64,000 nucleotides of DNA from Tetrahymena elliotti 4EA. Taxonomy: Eukaryota > Ciliophora > Oligohymenophorea > Hymenostomatida > Tetrahymenidae. Shown here in pieces: positions 1 to 12,175 of the stretch. The translations under genes and the position numbers were made by a program. The notes under the pieces were generated by a model. It worked only from the letters and a program-made list of their open reading frames with translations, ran no database searches and was not told the DNA's origin. Within the stretch, counting starts at the first letter, position 1. Every line of letters begins with the position of its first letter. The stretch spans positions 1 to 64,000 of the forward strand of contig JH720303.1 in NCBI GenBank assembly GCA_000231825.2, in the 5' to 3' direction.

Positions 1-735
1 AATTCCTAATTCAGTTTTTTTAAATTTAATTGTCTTCAGATTTTTCTTTTAATTTTTTAAACACACAATATTCTCTTGTTTATTATTATTATTATTATTA
101 TTTCTATTGTAATAGTTTTCTAAATAATACTCAGTTAAAATCAAACGAAGCTTTGTAATTTTTTTAACAAATTTATATTAGCTTATTTTACCTATTTTAA
201 GGTAAAGGTTAAAAATTATTTTGAAATTTCATTTGATTTAGATAAAGTTTTAAATCTAAAAAAGAAAAAATATTCACAATTTTTAATTTTTCTATTTCAA
301 ATTTTTTATGAAAAATATAAAATAAAAATATTGTGTATTAAATGAATAAAGAATAGGAAAAAGATAAAAACAAAACATATTTTGTAAATTCAAATAAATT
401 AACAAAAATTAAATTGAAACAAGTTTTGGTTTAAAACTAAACAAACCGAAATTTACATTTTGATAATTTAATTAATATGGTTAGAGAAATTAAATTATTA
501 TTTTTGAAATCTGAAATATTAAACAACTTTTTAAGATTTCTATCAGAATTAAATTATTTTTAGAAACAATAAAAAATTTTTAAAAAGATTTTGGAAAAAT
601 TATTGATAAGAAATTGAATTAATTACAAGGATTGATTGAATCATATTTAAAAATACAGAGTTTTAGAAAATAATTTTATTGCCTTAAATGAATTAATAAT
701 GCTCCTGTGGTTGAGATTTCGTACATATATTTTAT
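1..735. other. AT-rich flank, no gene seen
   Basis: This is the left edge, downstream of the minus-strand surface-protein gene. It holds a short TTA/ATT trinucleotide run near 80-103 and otherwise A/T homopolymer-rich DNA. No frame reads as protein on either strand with the ciliate code. It probably contains the 3' untranslated region of the gene ending at 736. Confidence 0.6.
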
Positions 736-1971
736 TCAAAATGATAAAATTAGTAAGATAAGGTATTTGAAATAAAATAAAATATGAATTGAATTATTCT
801 TTTGAGTTAAAATATCATGACTACTATGGGCAAGAATCTATTAAGCTAAAGTTTAAGAAACTGTAGAATTTACTACTTTTAGACCTATCTACTGCTATAC
901 AATATTATTCTAGAATTCAAGTAATTATCTTAGTCTGCTGTTTTAGATTTCCATTTTTATTTGTACAATAGCTTGTAGTGATGGTGTTGGTACTTGAAAC
1001 GAAATACTCAAAATTTAATTAGCCCATACTGCTGTTGTAACTTAAGTTAAATCATAAATTATATTATTATCATCCTTAAAATAAAGATTTTTAAAGACAA
1101 GTTATTTAGTACTTGTAGGATCGATAAAAGAGACTTGAGCGTATACCATTTAACCTACTTAGTAAGATGGATTTTACTTAGGTTAAACACATGCCTAGTC
1201 TTAACATATTTAGATATTTGCATCAATATTTGGAATAGTGATGCAAAGTTAATTTTAAAGACAATTCATACTTGCTGCTTATTGCACAATATCTAAAGCC
1301 ATAGCCTTACTTACATTTTAATTTGTACATAAAGTAATGCTGAATTTGTGATTTCTATAGAAATTTGATTCGTTTCCAATATTGAGACCAAATTTTACTA
1401 TTTAGGATAATGTATTACCTTATTTAAACTATTCAACAGCAAGAGAATAAAAATCAATAAGTTTTATTAGTATGATCTTTGTTCCAAGCTCTCCACTAGA
1501 GAAGTACTAAGAACTCAAATTATCATACGAAAGAGTATTAGGGTTTTATATGTAAAGTTAAGTAATAAATTATTATTGACACTCTTAAGTGATGCTAATT
1601 GATACCAAATCAAGAGTTACATAGATTTGAACATATTAAATATCATTTATCTTTACAATATTAGCAACTTAGCTAACTTTTATCAGTGAAACCTTTAGTC
1701 CCATTTCCATAGCACAACTTTGGACTTACAAAGCTATCTTATTACCATTAGAGTTGTAATTTACTAAAGGTAAGCATTGAAATGGTTGAAGGGAACCAGT
1801 ATAATAACCTAAATTGCAAATGCAAGACCTCTGGAAAGAATCCATAGAAGAATTAGCATCAATACAGCCTAAGCATTTATTAGTTTAGCAACTATTACAA
1901 CTAACATGACAAGCATGAGCTGGTAAAAAATAACAAATGCAAAAAAGTATGAAAATAATTAGTTATTTCAT
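736..1971 (-). CDS. secreted, probably GPI-anchored Cys-containing surface protein
   Basis: This is an uninterrupted 411-residue frame with TAA/TAG read as Gln, ATG at 1971-1969 and TGA at 738-736. Residues 1-22 (MKQLIIFILFCICYFLPAHA) form a clear signal peptide. A cysteine cluster follows at about residues 23-65, with CxxCxxC-like spacing (CHVSCNSCQ, KCLGC, SCIC) as in furin-like or ciliate surface-antigen repeats. The extreme C terminus is hydrophobic (FKYLILLILSF) with no cytoplasmic tail, after a small-residue and polar stretch, as expected for a GPI-attachment signal. Tetrahymena SerH-type and Ichthyophthirius immobilisation antigens share this plan, but here the cysteines are mostly N-terminal and no long repeat array is seen. 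Family identity is inferred from architecture only. The gene has no introns. The start is fixed by the signal peptide. Confidence 0.75.
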
Positions 1972-2927
1972 TATATTAGTTAAAATTTTTTTTTGAAAAT
2001 TTAAAAAAAATTATTAAGTAATATGTTGATTGTTGTACTAAAATATTGAACTTAGAGGGTGCCATTTTGGGATAAATTTTCTGTTTAATCACATAATTTG
2101 AGATTGAAATTAATTAAAATTTTGAATATTAGAATCTTTTTAATCAAAAAAATATTGATTTTGATTTTTTTAAAAAATTTAATTAATTTTTCTATTCAAA
2201 AATGCACTATTTCTTCTGAGTGAAATAACCGAAAACACCAATCTAAAATCTCTGGCTATTAACAGTTTCAACTATTTAATTTAAATTCACAGCCAAAAAA
2301 CTCATCATTATTATTTATTTAAACGAAAAAGATATTTTAAAGTATACCTTTACTCAAGATTTTAAATAGGCTCTAATTCAGCTTTTCATTTTCTTTTGAA
2401 TTTTTTGAATTTCATTTTTATTCACTTTTTATGTTTTTTTAAATAAAAGTTTAACATAAATGTTAGGTTGTTTTATTAAAAAAAGCAATTAATTCAAAAA
2501 GTAGTCTTTAGTTACTTAATGACATTAAAATGGACAAAAATTTAAATAAATAATCAATTTAAATGTTTAAATCCAAAAAAAATTTGAGATTGTTTCAGCA
2601 GGAAAAATAACTTGAATATTAAATATAGTGCTTATAAAATAAACAACAGTTTTTAATGTTGAATCCTTATAAATAAATATTTGAAATATGTATAAATAGA
2701 TGTAAAATACTATAATATTTTGATTTGATGGTAGTTAGTTGTTAATTTTTTTGGTTAAAATTTATTCTATAGTCAGCTCTTAGCTTAAGTTAATTTTCTA
2801 AATTTATTAATTTTTTGAATAAAATTGGGAGTACTTTTATATAATTTAGTATTAGTTAATTAATTATTTCTATTATTTGTTAAAATATCTAAGTTAGTTT
2901 ACTTTTTATTAAGTTAATCAGCTTTGA
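1972..2927. other. intergenic spacer, nothing seen
   Basis: This AT-rich spacer lies between the 5' end of the surface-protein gene and the 3' end of the TBC gene, both on the minus strand. No coding-like stretch, RNA gene or repeat was seen. It presumably carries the promoter of the gene starting at 1971. Confidence 0.6.
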
Positions 2928-4637
2928 TCAAAGTTAGGTTTGAGTATACACTCTATGATTAAGCTCGTTTTAGTATTAATCAAAATTTAAGTTACTATTG
3001 TATTTTTCATACCATTCATTCTTCATATCCTCTAAGACATACTTTATCAATTCCTGTTATAATATAAAAAACTTAAAAATAAAGTAATTATTATTATTTA
3101 TTACTTGTTTATTCTTTATGTTTAATAATTTCTTTTCAAAAGCCTTAATGATCACAAGATAAACTGAGTAAAAGATTTCTTCTCCATCTAATTTTAATAA
3201 AATTTATTAAATTAAATATTTATTTTTTACTAAAAATTGTATTACCTAGAAGGAACATATCAAACATCCTCTCTCCAAGAGATCTATTTAAATTTTTTTG
3301 GAATATTGTCAATAAGTCTTACCCAAACAGTTATTTATATGAAATCTATTTTCAATACAAAAATAAAATGTTAATTTCAGATAAAATTAAAATAAAAAAA
3401 CTTTAATTATTTTCATTTGATAGTAAATAAAAAAAGTTTGATTTACCCCAAGATTTAAGATATGCTTATTCAAAGCTGGCAAGTATTACTGCATCTTGCT
3501 TTCTATATTTTTTGATATTATTGATAATCCAGGCTACCCATCAATGAACATTATTCTCCACTACTTTTGATACATAATGTGCACAAATATCCAAAAAGCT
3601 TTCTTTTTAAAATTTTTATCAAGACCAAAGTAGATATCTGAGAACTCCTTATCATGATCAGAATGCAAATAAAATACTATTGCCAAAACAATAAAGCTCA
3701 TATTTTGTACATACCCAACTTCTTTATCAAAATGAGCATAAGCTCTGCAAATCTTTTTTGTAATCGATAATAGGTCATTCTTCTATTTTATTTAAATTAT
3801 AAATTATTTAATTTAATAATAAAAAAAATTATTTTAAGATTTTTTTTGTTAATTTTTTAAAGCTTAAAAAGATGTTTTTAAACTTCAAAATTAAAGTACA
3901 AAGACGAAATTAAATTAGATTGAAATTATATTAAAATTAATTTAAAAAAAAATATTTACTAAATTTTAGATTTGTTGTGAATTTTAATTCTAGATTTGTA
4001 AAAAAATAAAATTCTATGCTAAATCACTATCTATTTCTTTTTCATATGAGCATGGAATTTTAAATAAGCTGTCCTTCATTTAAGAGCTAAACTATATTTA
4101 TTCCAAGTTATTTACATTAGCTAAGATTGGCCATAGCCTGGTTCGACTAAAATAAAAAAAAATATTTTAATAACTTAAAGATTCATTTATTTTAGTAATG
4201 AATTACTTTGAATAGCTTATTCCTTTAAATAATGAATTACTCAATTTATAAATAAACTTTTGATCTATAATGTTTTTCTAAAAAATATCGTCCCATTCCT
4301 CCTCTGTAAGTTCTTAAGATGTTGATTCATTTTCTTCAATTTAATCTAAAATTGCAAAATCTTAAAACTATCTTTCAATTAGAAGGCACCTAGGACCCAA
4401 ATTATCAATATTCTTATTCATATTTTAGTTTTTTTTGGATTATTTTTCATCACTTTTTTAAAGAATATAGCAACTATTCTTTCTACTAGCATTATGGTTA
4501 ATAAAACTATCACAATAAAATTCATTCGAGTCACATAAATTATTAACATCATTTTCACATCCTATAAAGCTTAAGTCAGAAACATCTTCTGAATACTTTC
4601 TTATCTTATTGCTATATTTTCTCTATCCAGTAAACAT
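2928..4637 (-). CDS. TBC-domain (Rab-GAP family) protein lacking the arginine finger
   Basis: Model: complement(join(2928..3053, 3105..3187, 3246..3345, 3447..3782, 3960..4146, 4207..4637)). All junctions are GT-AG and keep phase, giving 420 residues. Residues 1-143 are polar and acidic. A TBC domain begins at about 144 (NRTRLWPIL). It includes the block EIDSDLAQNF near 190, where active Rab-GAPs have IxxDxxR; the R position here is a TAG-encoded Gln. It then contains CRAYAHFDKEVGYVQNMSF near 217-235, which keeps the YxQ glutamine finger (GYVQ), and later the block GERMFDMFLLDGEE expected at the end of the domain. TBC proteins stimulate Rab GTPases in vesicle traffic. Loss of Arg suggests weak or no GAP activity, or an effector role. 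The family call is firm; the Rab partner is unknown. Confidence 0.85.
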
Positions 4638-5790
4638 TATCAATAACTTATTTAATTGTAATCAAGATTTAAGTGAAGTTAAAAAGGATGCAGGTGTAGG
4701 ATATATATTGTATTATGTTAAGTACTTAGTATTTTAATTTTCCTTTATATATATTTATCTAATTTAGCTAAACTTGACTCAAAGTATTTATATAAATGTA
4801 AATTTTTTGAGTTTAAATCTGTTTAAGTAATATTATCAGCGTAAATCTTAAATTAATTGTTTTTTATTTGTGCATTAAAGTTTCTATCAAAAATTTTATT
4901 AGAAATAATTCAAGTTAACCTATAAGAAAAATTGAAATTATGTCTATTATAGATTGTGTGTGTCGTAAATCTATTAAAGTTATTGAAAAATACAAACTAC
5001 TACTTAAAATTAATAAATCTAAAATAATATTTAGTTCATTATCTGTTTATTTATTTTTTATATTCTTAATAATAACTGAAGTTATTTTATAACCTAAAAT
5101 ACTCCTAAAGTAATCCTTATATTCTTCATTTTAGAAAAAGAGAAACCAAAATTAATAAAATCTTAATTATATTTATTACTCTTCTTCTTAGATTAATTTT
5201 ATAATAATTCTTATGTTCTATAAACACTTTTAGAATATTTCGCTCTATCTTCAAAATTTCTTGATTTGATGATATTTTGTTTTACAATTTTATATTTATA
5301 TAAATAAAAAATATTTTCTTTAAAATATATTTGTGAAATTTATGAATGGATGGATCAAGCATTATCAATTATTTTGTTAAAATCAAGCATCACTTTAGTT
5401 TTTTTAATTTTTGAGAAATAAGAATTTTTTTTAATTTTTGAGAAATAAGAATTTTTTTTAATTTTTGAGAAATAAGAATTTTTTTTAATTTTTGAGAAAT
5501 AAGAATTTTTTTTAATTTCAAATCAAAGTTAGTTAGTTAGTTAATAGCTCAATATATTTCATAATAATTAATAACCAATTTAGAAATGATTAATTATGTT
5601 TAAGAAAAAAAAATAGAGCTCTCTTTAAAAAGAATGTAAAAATGATTAAATATTCTAAATATTTGGGATAAGAAATGTTAATTTATGAATATTAACTTTG
5701 AATATTATTCAACTTTATTGAATTAAGAAAATAATATAAATAATACTTACATTTTAGAATATTGAATTTTGATAATTATTGTAAAATAAA
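4638..5790. other. intergenic spacer with tandem repeat
   Basis: This is the spacer between the TBC gene start and the MAP3K gene stop, both on the minus strand. Apart from the 27-bp tandem array listed separately, it is AT-rich without credible coding content on either strand. Confidence 0.6.
5400..5516. repeat. 27-bp tandem repeat, four near-identical copies
   Basis: The core GAGAAATAAGAA recurs starting at 5413, 5440, 5467 and 5494, an exact 27-bp period. The copies are joined by T-runs and AATTTTT. They are nearly identical, which suggests recent expansion. The array lies about 300 bp downstream of the MAP3K stop codon and 760 bp upstream of the TBC start. No function is evident. Confidence 0.9.
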
Positions 5791-8700
5791 TCAATTTAGA
5801 TTGTTATTATTATTATTGTTGTTGTTGTTATTATTGTTGCTATTACTATTTGAGGGGGTATGAACTTAGTTAAAGAATTAATTTTAATTTAGAGAAATTC
5901 CATTATTGTTTGTATTAATTTGTAACTAAGGATTATTTTGAAATCCAAATACATTTTGTGGATTTTGTTAATACAATTATAAATTTTATTATTGTTATTG
6001 CATTATTTGGTTATTAATTTGAATCTAATTTTACTATTGCTATTGCTGCTATTGGGAGTTTATGCTATTTGGGTTGGCAGCTTGTTATTTGCTTATATTA
6101 GCTGAAATCATATTCTATTGTAAATTAGGTATTTAATTTTATTATTGAAATTGCAGAAAAATCTATTGTTAATTTAAATTCATTTATTCAACAGGCACAA
6201 AGTTATTTGGTATTATTTATATTTAATCTTAGTTTTAGTGAGATTGTTAGATGCCAATAGGAATTTGTTAATTATTATTTAACTAAATTTACTATTACAT
6301 TTTATAAATTTATATTTGTTATTAGTTTAATTATTCTTATTGTTACTTATATGCCTTATTTTCTAATATTTAAGGTTGTATTTATCCTTATATTGCTTAG
6401 TAATTATTTTGGTTGAAATTTAACTTAGATTCTTCATATAGATCAAGTAAGTTTTGAGAAATTTCCTCTAGAATAATAATCTCTAACTCTGAGGATTTCT
6501 CAATTATATAATGAAGCTTTTTATTTAAATCATGCTTTTCAACAATGTAACAGATAGATTATGGAGTACTTCTCATTAAAATGCAATGTAAAAATTCTAA
6601 AATTTTTTTCTTTATTTAAGGAGTATTAGTGTTTTGGACATTACTATCATCAAAATCTGTTAAAAGATCACAGAGACTATCAATAAATTATTCCTAACAA
6701 GCCATAACTTATGCAATTTTATCAGATAAACTGATAATTCGATAAATAATAGGAATAATTTGTAATAGTGATATCTATTTTTAATATTAAATTAAAATTT
6801 TATTTATCAGAAAGAAATTATTTATTTACATTATTATCAGCAGATGGTATAAAAAATTTTAAATTTTCCAAAAAGAAGGATTCTATTTATTCTAAGTCTA
6901 TTACAAGCCAAGAAGCTAGAGTATCTAATATTTTGAATGAAAACTACTTAAAGCAGTCTTCAGAGATTTAAATAAAGCATAAAAATATGTGTGGTCCTCC
7001 ATGTTCGACTAGTTTTTTTCTTGTAAGTGGAGAAGTTTTCACGAATTAGCATAGAATAGAAAGAGAAATTTTCCTTAAATTGAATGACATAGAGCTATTA
7101 CTAGTTATTGAAATTAAAATAGGAAGAGCTCCAGTTAAGACTAGATGCTCCTGTCTTGGGTGACTTAAGTTTTGGAAAAAATTGATAATTTTAAGTAAAT
7201 CATCTAAGAAAATTTCATCTATTTTTTATTTTCTGCTCTCAATATCTAACAGATTTAAAACTCTCTTTATTAAACCAAAATTTTCTAATTTATTTAAGAG
7301 TGTGTGCTCATTCGAAAGATGTCTAAAAATCAAAATTATTTTGTATAAAAACTGATTATAAATCGGGTTATCTTCTTGTTATATGAGAGTATCCATAATT
7401 TCAATAAGAATTTAAACAGTCTCATCTTAGCAAATATTAATCTTCATCTGTTTATCTTCACATTTAGCAAATAACAAAAGTATTTCTAGGCTCTTTTAAA
7501 TTAATTTTAAATCTGCTGCTTAATCCTAGGGGTCTTTTTAAATAAACTCTTCAATTAAGCCAAAGAAAATAAGAACTAATTTTTAGCATATATCATATTT
7601 AAACAGCATCCTGCATAAATTTTAATAGCTCAAAAATTGAACTTCAGAGAGCATCAGTAACATATCAACACTATTCATATACAAATAAAAATGTTTTCTA
7701 ATGAATTCTTTATTTAATTACTTTACCCTGTTTATATGATATCTTTATCATTACTAGCATCTACATCTAATAAATCTACTAGGGCAGAACTTCCTCCACA
7801 AGCTATAAATATTTAGAGTGTAGATGGGCTTGTAAAAAGTTATGCAATAAAACAAGAAACCTCAAACCTAATTTCTTTAGGGTAGAAATCACTAGTGTAT
7901 TTCAAAATTTAAGGAACAACTCCTATAAATATTAGTTATAAATTAAATAACTCTGAAAAGAATAAAAATATTATTTACCAAAGAGACAAGCAGTTTCTAA
8001 ATAAAACATTTCATTTTCAACGATTTGATTAAGAAATGATAAAACTTATTAAATAATAGTAAAGTTTGCTGAAAATTTATCAAGCAAGTCTAAGAAAAGG
8101 GTGAGACCAGATTGCTTAATAAAGTAGCTTTTTGCCTTAGGAAATCTGGAAATGATATCACTTAAATAATTCATGTATTCTTCAACCTTCTTTGGTTCTC
8201 TCGTTTTTTAGAGTCCATTAACTATTTCTTAAGTATCTTAAAACATCTATTTATTTTATTGTTGTAATTATTATGATATGTTTTTTGCTAATTGTATTTT
8301 ACTTTTTATTCCTTCTTGCTGTTAAGTGTTCCATTATTTTTCTTTTTCAAATTATAATTTCTTAGAGAATCTAAGGGTTTATTGTTGTCAACAATTGAAC
8401 CTGCAAAACTTCCTATTTCATCAATAGTTTAGTGAGCATTTCTGCAAGTATTTGGTTCATTTAGTCTAAGGCCTATTAGCCTTTTTTCTTATTGAGCAAC
8501 TTAAATATTTTTCAAGCTGCTTATTGATTAATTTATAGAATTTTATAAAGTGGAGCTAAAATTAGCATGAAGCTAGTGAGGGTCTTTAACTTCTTTATCA
8601 TTTTCTTTGTGGCTTATAAAGTTTTAATCATTGATTATTGGCCTTTCTAAATTGTTTTAATTATTGTCTTATTTTTAAGCTGATTATTTGCTATTTGAAT

Positions 8701-9912
8701 GCATGTCTAATTCATGTTAGCTCTCGTTTATGTGATTTCTTATTGAGTTTAAAACTTCTTCTGGTAATTCAGGGTTTGGTGAATTTATTATTTAAAGCAC
8801 TTCAGTTTCAATATTTATTTTTAACCACTCATGATTTAACAAGTCTATTATAAAATTTGGTAAAATTTTAATTCAGCTTAAGATAAATATTACTTTTTGC
8901 ATCCATTCTTTGAGTGGGTTCTTTGTTAAAGCATTGTATTAAAAAATCTAAGCATTATGGAGTTACATCTTTAGGAAGAGGTGGGTGTTAGTCAGATACC
9001 ATTTTAAATAAAGCATGATGTGGGTTACCATAGCTATAAGGAGGATTACCAGTAAGGAGTTCAATAATTGTGCAACCCAATGACCAAATATCACAGCTAG
9101 TGGAAATATGCCCATCAGAATCTTATAAAATAGAATATAAATTTTATAAGATATGTAAATAAAGAGTTAAAATTTAATTTTGAAAATACCAATAATAACT
9201 TCTGGAGCCATCCAATAAGGTGTTCCAACACATTAAGTACTGCTTTTATCATCATCAGCTAAGTGAGTTGCTACTCCAAAATCTGTTAATTTAATAACAC
9301 CACTCTTATTATTTTTAGTAGTGAGTATATTGGCTCCTTTTATATCCCTATGCACAATACCCTATCTATGTAGATATTCTAACCCTCTTAAAACCTTTAT
9401 TGAATAAATTTTAGTTAAAATATTTCTAGTTTTAATATTTTTAAAGTAATTCTAAGATGAACTCTTTTTTAATAGTCTTTTAAAATAATATTTTGAAGAA
9501 AATAGATATAAAATCAATTTCAAATTTAAAGAATTAATTATAGGTCTACTTATTTGATGAAAATGATAACAAGTGATTCTTAAAAAGGTCCACATTTTTT
9601 AATGATTCCATAAAGAGAACCTGATTCAATGTATTCTAAAATAATGGCATAATGATTTTCAGTTTAAATAAAATCAATATATTAAACTATATTTTCATGT
9701 TTCAACTTTTTCAATAAATGCATTTCTTTTTTAATTGATTTTATATTTTCTTTCTTAATATTCACTGTAGAAACAAGTTTTATTGCAACAACTTAGCCTG
9801 TTTCTACATGTTCCCCTTTATATACTGTTCCCGAAGCTCCTTATCCTAGCTTATCTCCCACTTTATAATTGCCAACCATTTATGGCTTATCCTAAATAAC
9901 TCTCCTCAGCAT
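5791..9912 (-). CDS. MAP3K-epsilon / Cdc7 / SepH-type kinase with armadillo-like C terminus
   Basis: Model: complement(join(5791..6774, 6830..7670, 7727..7922, 7979..8246, 8303..8844, 8894..9121, 9190..9394, 9550..9912)). It gives 1,208 residues with every junction in phase. The kinase domain covers residues 16 to about 275. It has the glycine loop GQGASGTVY at 23-31, VAIK (K45), HRDIKGAN (138 is the catalytic Asp), DFG at 159-161 and APE at 184-186. The signatures GPFQESLV and [19 protein letters not shown] match plant M3KE1 and the fungal septation kinases Cdc7/SepH. Residues from about 447 to 990 are helical repeats with phrases such as [14 protein letters not shown], as in the ARM half of M3KE1. 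The tail from about 1005 is Gln/Asn-rich. Family members act in cytokinesis or septation signalling. The start at 9912 was chosen because the frame stays open upstream but looks non-coding. Confidence 0.88.
5794..6400 (-). other. Gln/Asn-rich C-terminal tail of the MAP3K
   Basis: About 200 codons at the 3' end of the kinase gene encode mostly Gln and Asn. They include a run of nine Gln (near 6050) and a terminal run of more than ten Asn just before the stop. Most of the Gln codons are TAA or TAG. Such prion-like tails are common in ciliate proteins. Nothing in the tail suggests a catalytic function. Confidence 0.8.
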
Positions 9913-10659
9913 TTACTTGAATACTTTTTGTAAAGATAGCTGAATATTTAATTTATTTTAATATTGATTTTTACACTCTTTCTCTTTATTATTTTCAAAT
10001 ATTTTATTAGATTCAAAAAATGTTGATATTAAATAAATAACAACCATTCCCAAATTAAGTATTTAATCATTTTTGATAAAGTAAATCTTTAATCACTGTC
10101 TTTAGACCTTTAGATAGGTATATCCAAAGGAACTTATAAAATATTTTTTTACAATAATTAAAGATATATTCTAATTTAATTAATTTAATGAGATACAAGA
10201 TGATGCAATTAAATGTACATCTATAAATAATTTTTAGATATAAAAGTAATTAATTGAACAGTCTTTGTTGCATGAGTTATTCATGAGTCAAGCCAATATT
10301 CATTTAAAGTCTTGGGTTAAGAGATAAATGAAAAGATATTAATATATGCTAATTATATTAATAGTATTTCAATAATAATTTAAAAGTAAAAGCATAAGGG
10401 TTTTTTCAATTAAGATTTAAAAGCCGGATTCAAAAGTAATTCAAAAGATATATATATCTATTTAGCATTTGTACGTTCATTCATCTCTCGGATAAATTAT
10501 ACGTAAGTAAGATTGTTTCTTTTGTTTATATAAAAACTGGAAGTAAGTCTTTAATAACATAAACTAAAACCTTTTAAAAAAGTAGAGTAAAATTTTAAGA
10601 GAACTTATTAATATTTCTGACACATAAAATAAATAAAATTAAAGCAAAACTAAAGAATA
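9913..10659. promoter_or_regulatory. divergent intergenic region between kinase and 7TM genes
   Basis: These 747 bp separate the divergently transcribed kinase gene (-) and membrane-protein gene (+), so both promoters should lie here. The minus-strand frame of the kinase stays open to about 10095 and contains another ATG near 10049, but the translation there lacks family similarity. No specific transcription-factor site was recognised. Confidence 0.5.
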
Positions 10660-12175
10660 ATGACTGACTAAAAAGATCTCAACCTTGCAATAATGATCAG
10701 TGCAAGTGTAGTTTGTCCATTTTATTACATTTAGATGATAACCCTCCTCATTTAACTCTATAAAAGTAATTTATTCTACTTAGTTAATGATCTGACAGGA
10801 GAGTTTGATAATTGTTTATAATAATATAAATAGTCATCAAAATGAATACAATCAAAAAGCAGTTCTTCATCCTTTTTTATTCGATTCTTATTACAATCAC
10901 ACTTTGTAAGCAATCTTTTAAAATTATTTCTTTTTATTGAATAAATATTTTGTAATTATCTGTTAGTATTTTAACCTAATTTTTTCAAATACTTTCTAAC
11001 AAAAAAAGTTAGTCGTTAAATTTTGGAAAGAAAGAATTATTTGCTAAAATATTTTAACTAATTTTTTTATAGGTTCTCTTGTTTAAGTGACAATACAAAT
11101 TTTTAAAGAGACAGAGGATATTGTAAAAAAGAAACTTATAGAATAAATAGCAGTTAATTTTTGTGATACATTTAAAGTGTTAGTCTTTTCTGTATCAATC
11201 TTAATGCTATGTTACAAATGGTAGGACTTATATTTTGTATTTTATAATATAGAAATTAAATGAAATTTGTACATATTTTTTGAGAGTTATTTTATTTTAT
11301 TTAGGTATGAACTCTATCTTAACTATTTCTTTTCTGTTAGAACTGCCAATAACTAAATAAAGCGCTACAAGCTAATTGCTTCTATTTATGTAATTGTTTC
11401 TCTTGTTGCATATATACTCAGTATAATTTATACTGGTGTATAAAATGACTACGAGGGGTTTAATTATAATGAGGATTTATTGTAAATAATTTTTATTTTT
11501 TAATTCTTTACTTGATATATTTTTTAAACAATTATTAGCTTGCCATCAAGCTTAGTGTGTTTTAATTTACTTGTCTGTATAATCTTAAGTGTCATTTACA
11601 GCAAAAAATTAAACAAGACTATCAATAATCTTGAAAAAGAACTGGGCACAATATTGAAAAAAAAGAGAGTAATTTCTTAGTTTTAATTAAACTTCCCTAA
11701 TAATATTTTAATAATTTTAAAAAGTATTTAATTTGCTTTTATATGATATTTATTTTGAATTTCCTTAAAATAACTCTTTTAATGCTTTAATTGCTCTACT
11801 ACTACTTCTCTGGAGATCCTTTTAAAATGAAATTTTTAACAAGTACTGGTTACATGTAAGATTGTTTGATTTTAAAAATTACAAGTAAATATTTTAATTT
11901 TTGAAAAATAAAGTATTGCTTACTTGGTTTCCACAGAAATTATTCTTAACTTCTTACCAGTTTGTTTGATGGCCTTTTTTATCATCCCATACAGGTAATT
12001 ATTATATACTAAATGTATTTATATCAAAAATAACATTAAACTCTTAACTAAAAGTTCAAAATCAGAAAAAAAATATTCAGAAATGCTTTAACGCTCTAGT
12101 GTTGGAAAAATAAATTAATCTTTAATTGATGAAAACAAATCAACAATTTTAGTTGAAAGTTAAATTTAAGAATGA
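10660..12175 (+). CDS. seven-helix membrane protein
   Basis: Model: join(10660..10765, 10834..10905, 11073..11220, 11305..11481, 11539..11668, 11725..11855, 11914..11994, 12055..12175). All junctions are in phase, giving 321 residues. Hydrophobic segments lie at about residues 9-33, 46-66, 92-110, 133-160, 170-195, 212-240 and 260-285. They are separated by short loops, for example the charged stretch around RTANNQIKRYK before helix 4. The C terminus (about 35 residues) is Ser/Lys-rich and probably cytosolic. A seven-helix plan with short loops could be a GPCR-like or TOM1/THH1-like protein, but no family signature was recognised, so function is open. The first intron (10766-10833) is required because the unspliced frame hits TGA. 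Confidence 0.75.

Noticed and set aside
5400..5516. CRISPR-like array
   Set aside because: It is a simple contiguous tandem repeat without unique spacers, in a eukaryotic genome.
8638..8853. Plus-strand ORF of 71 codons with hydrophobic residues
   Set aside because: It is antisense to exon 4 of the MAP3K gene.
9913..10095. Upstream extension of the kinase frame with another ATG near 10049
   Set aside because: The frame is open but low-complexity, and kinase family members begin close to the glycine loop; 9912 gives a natural start.
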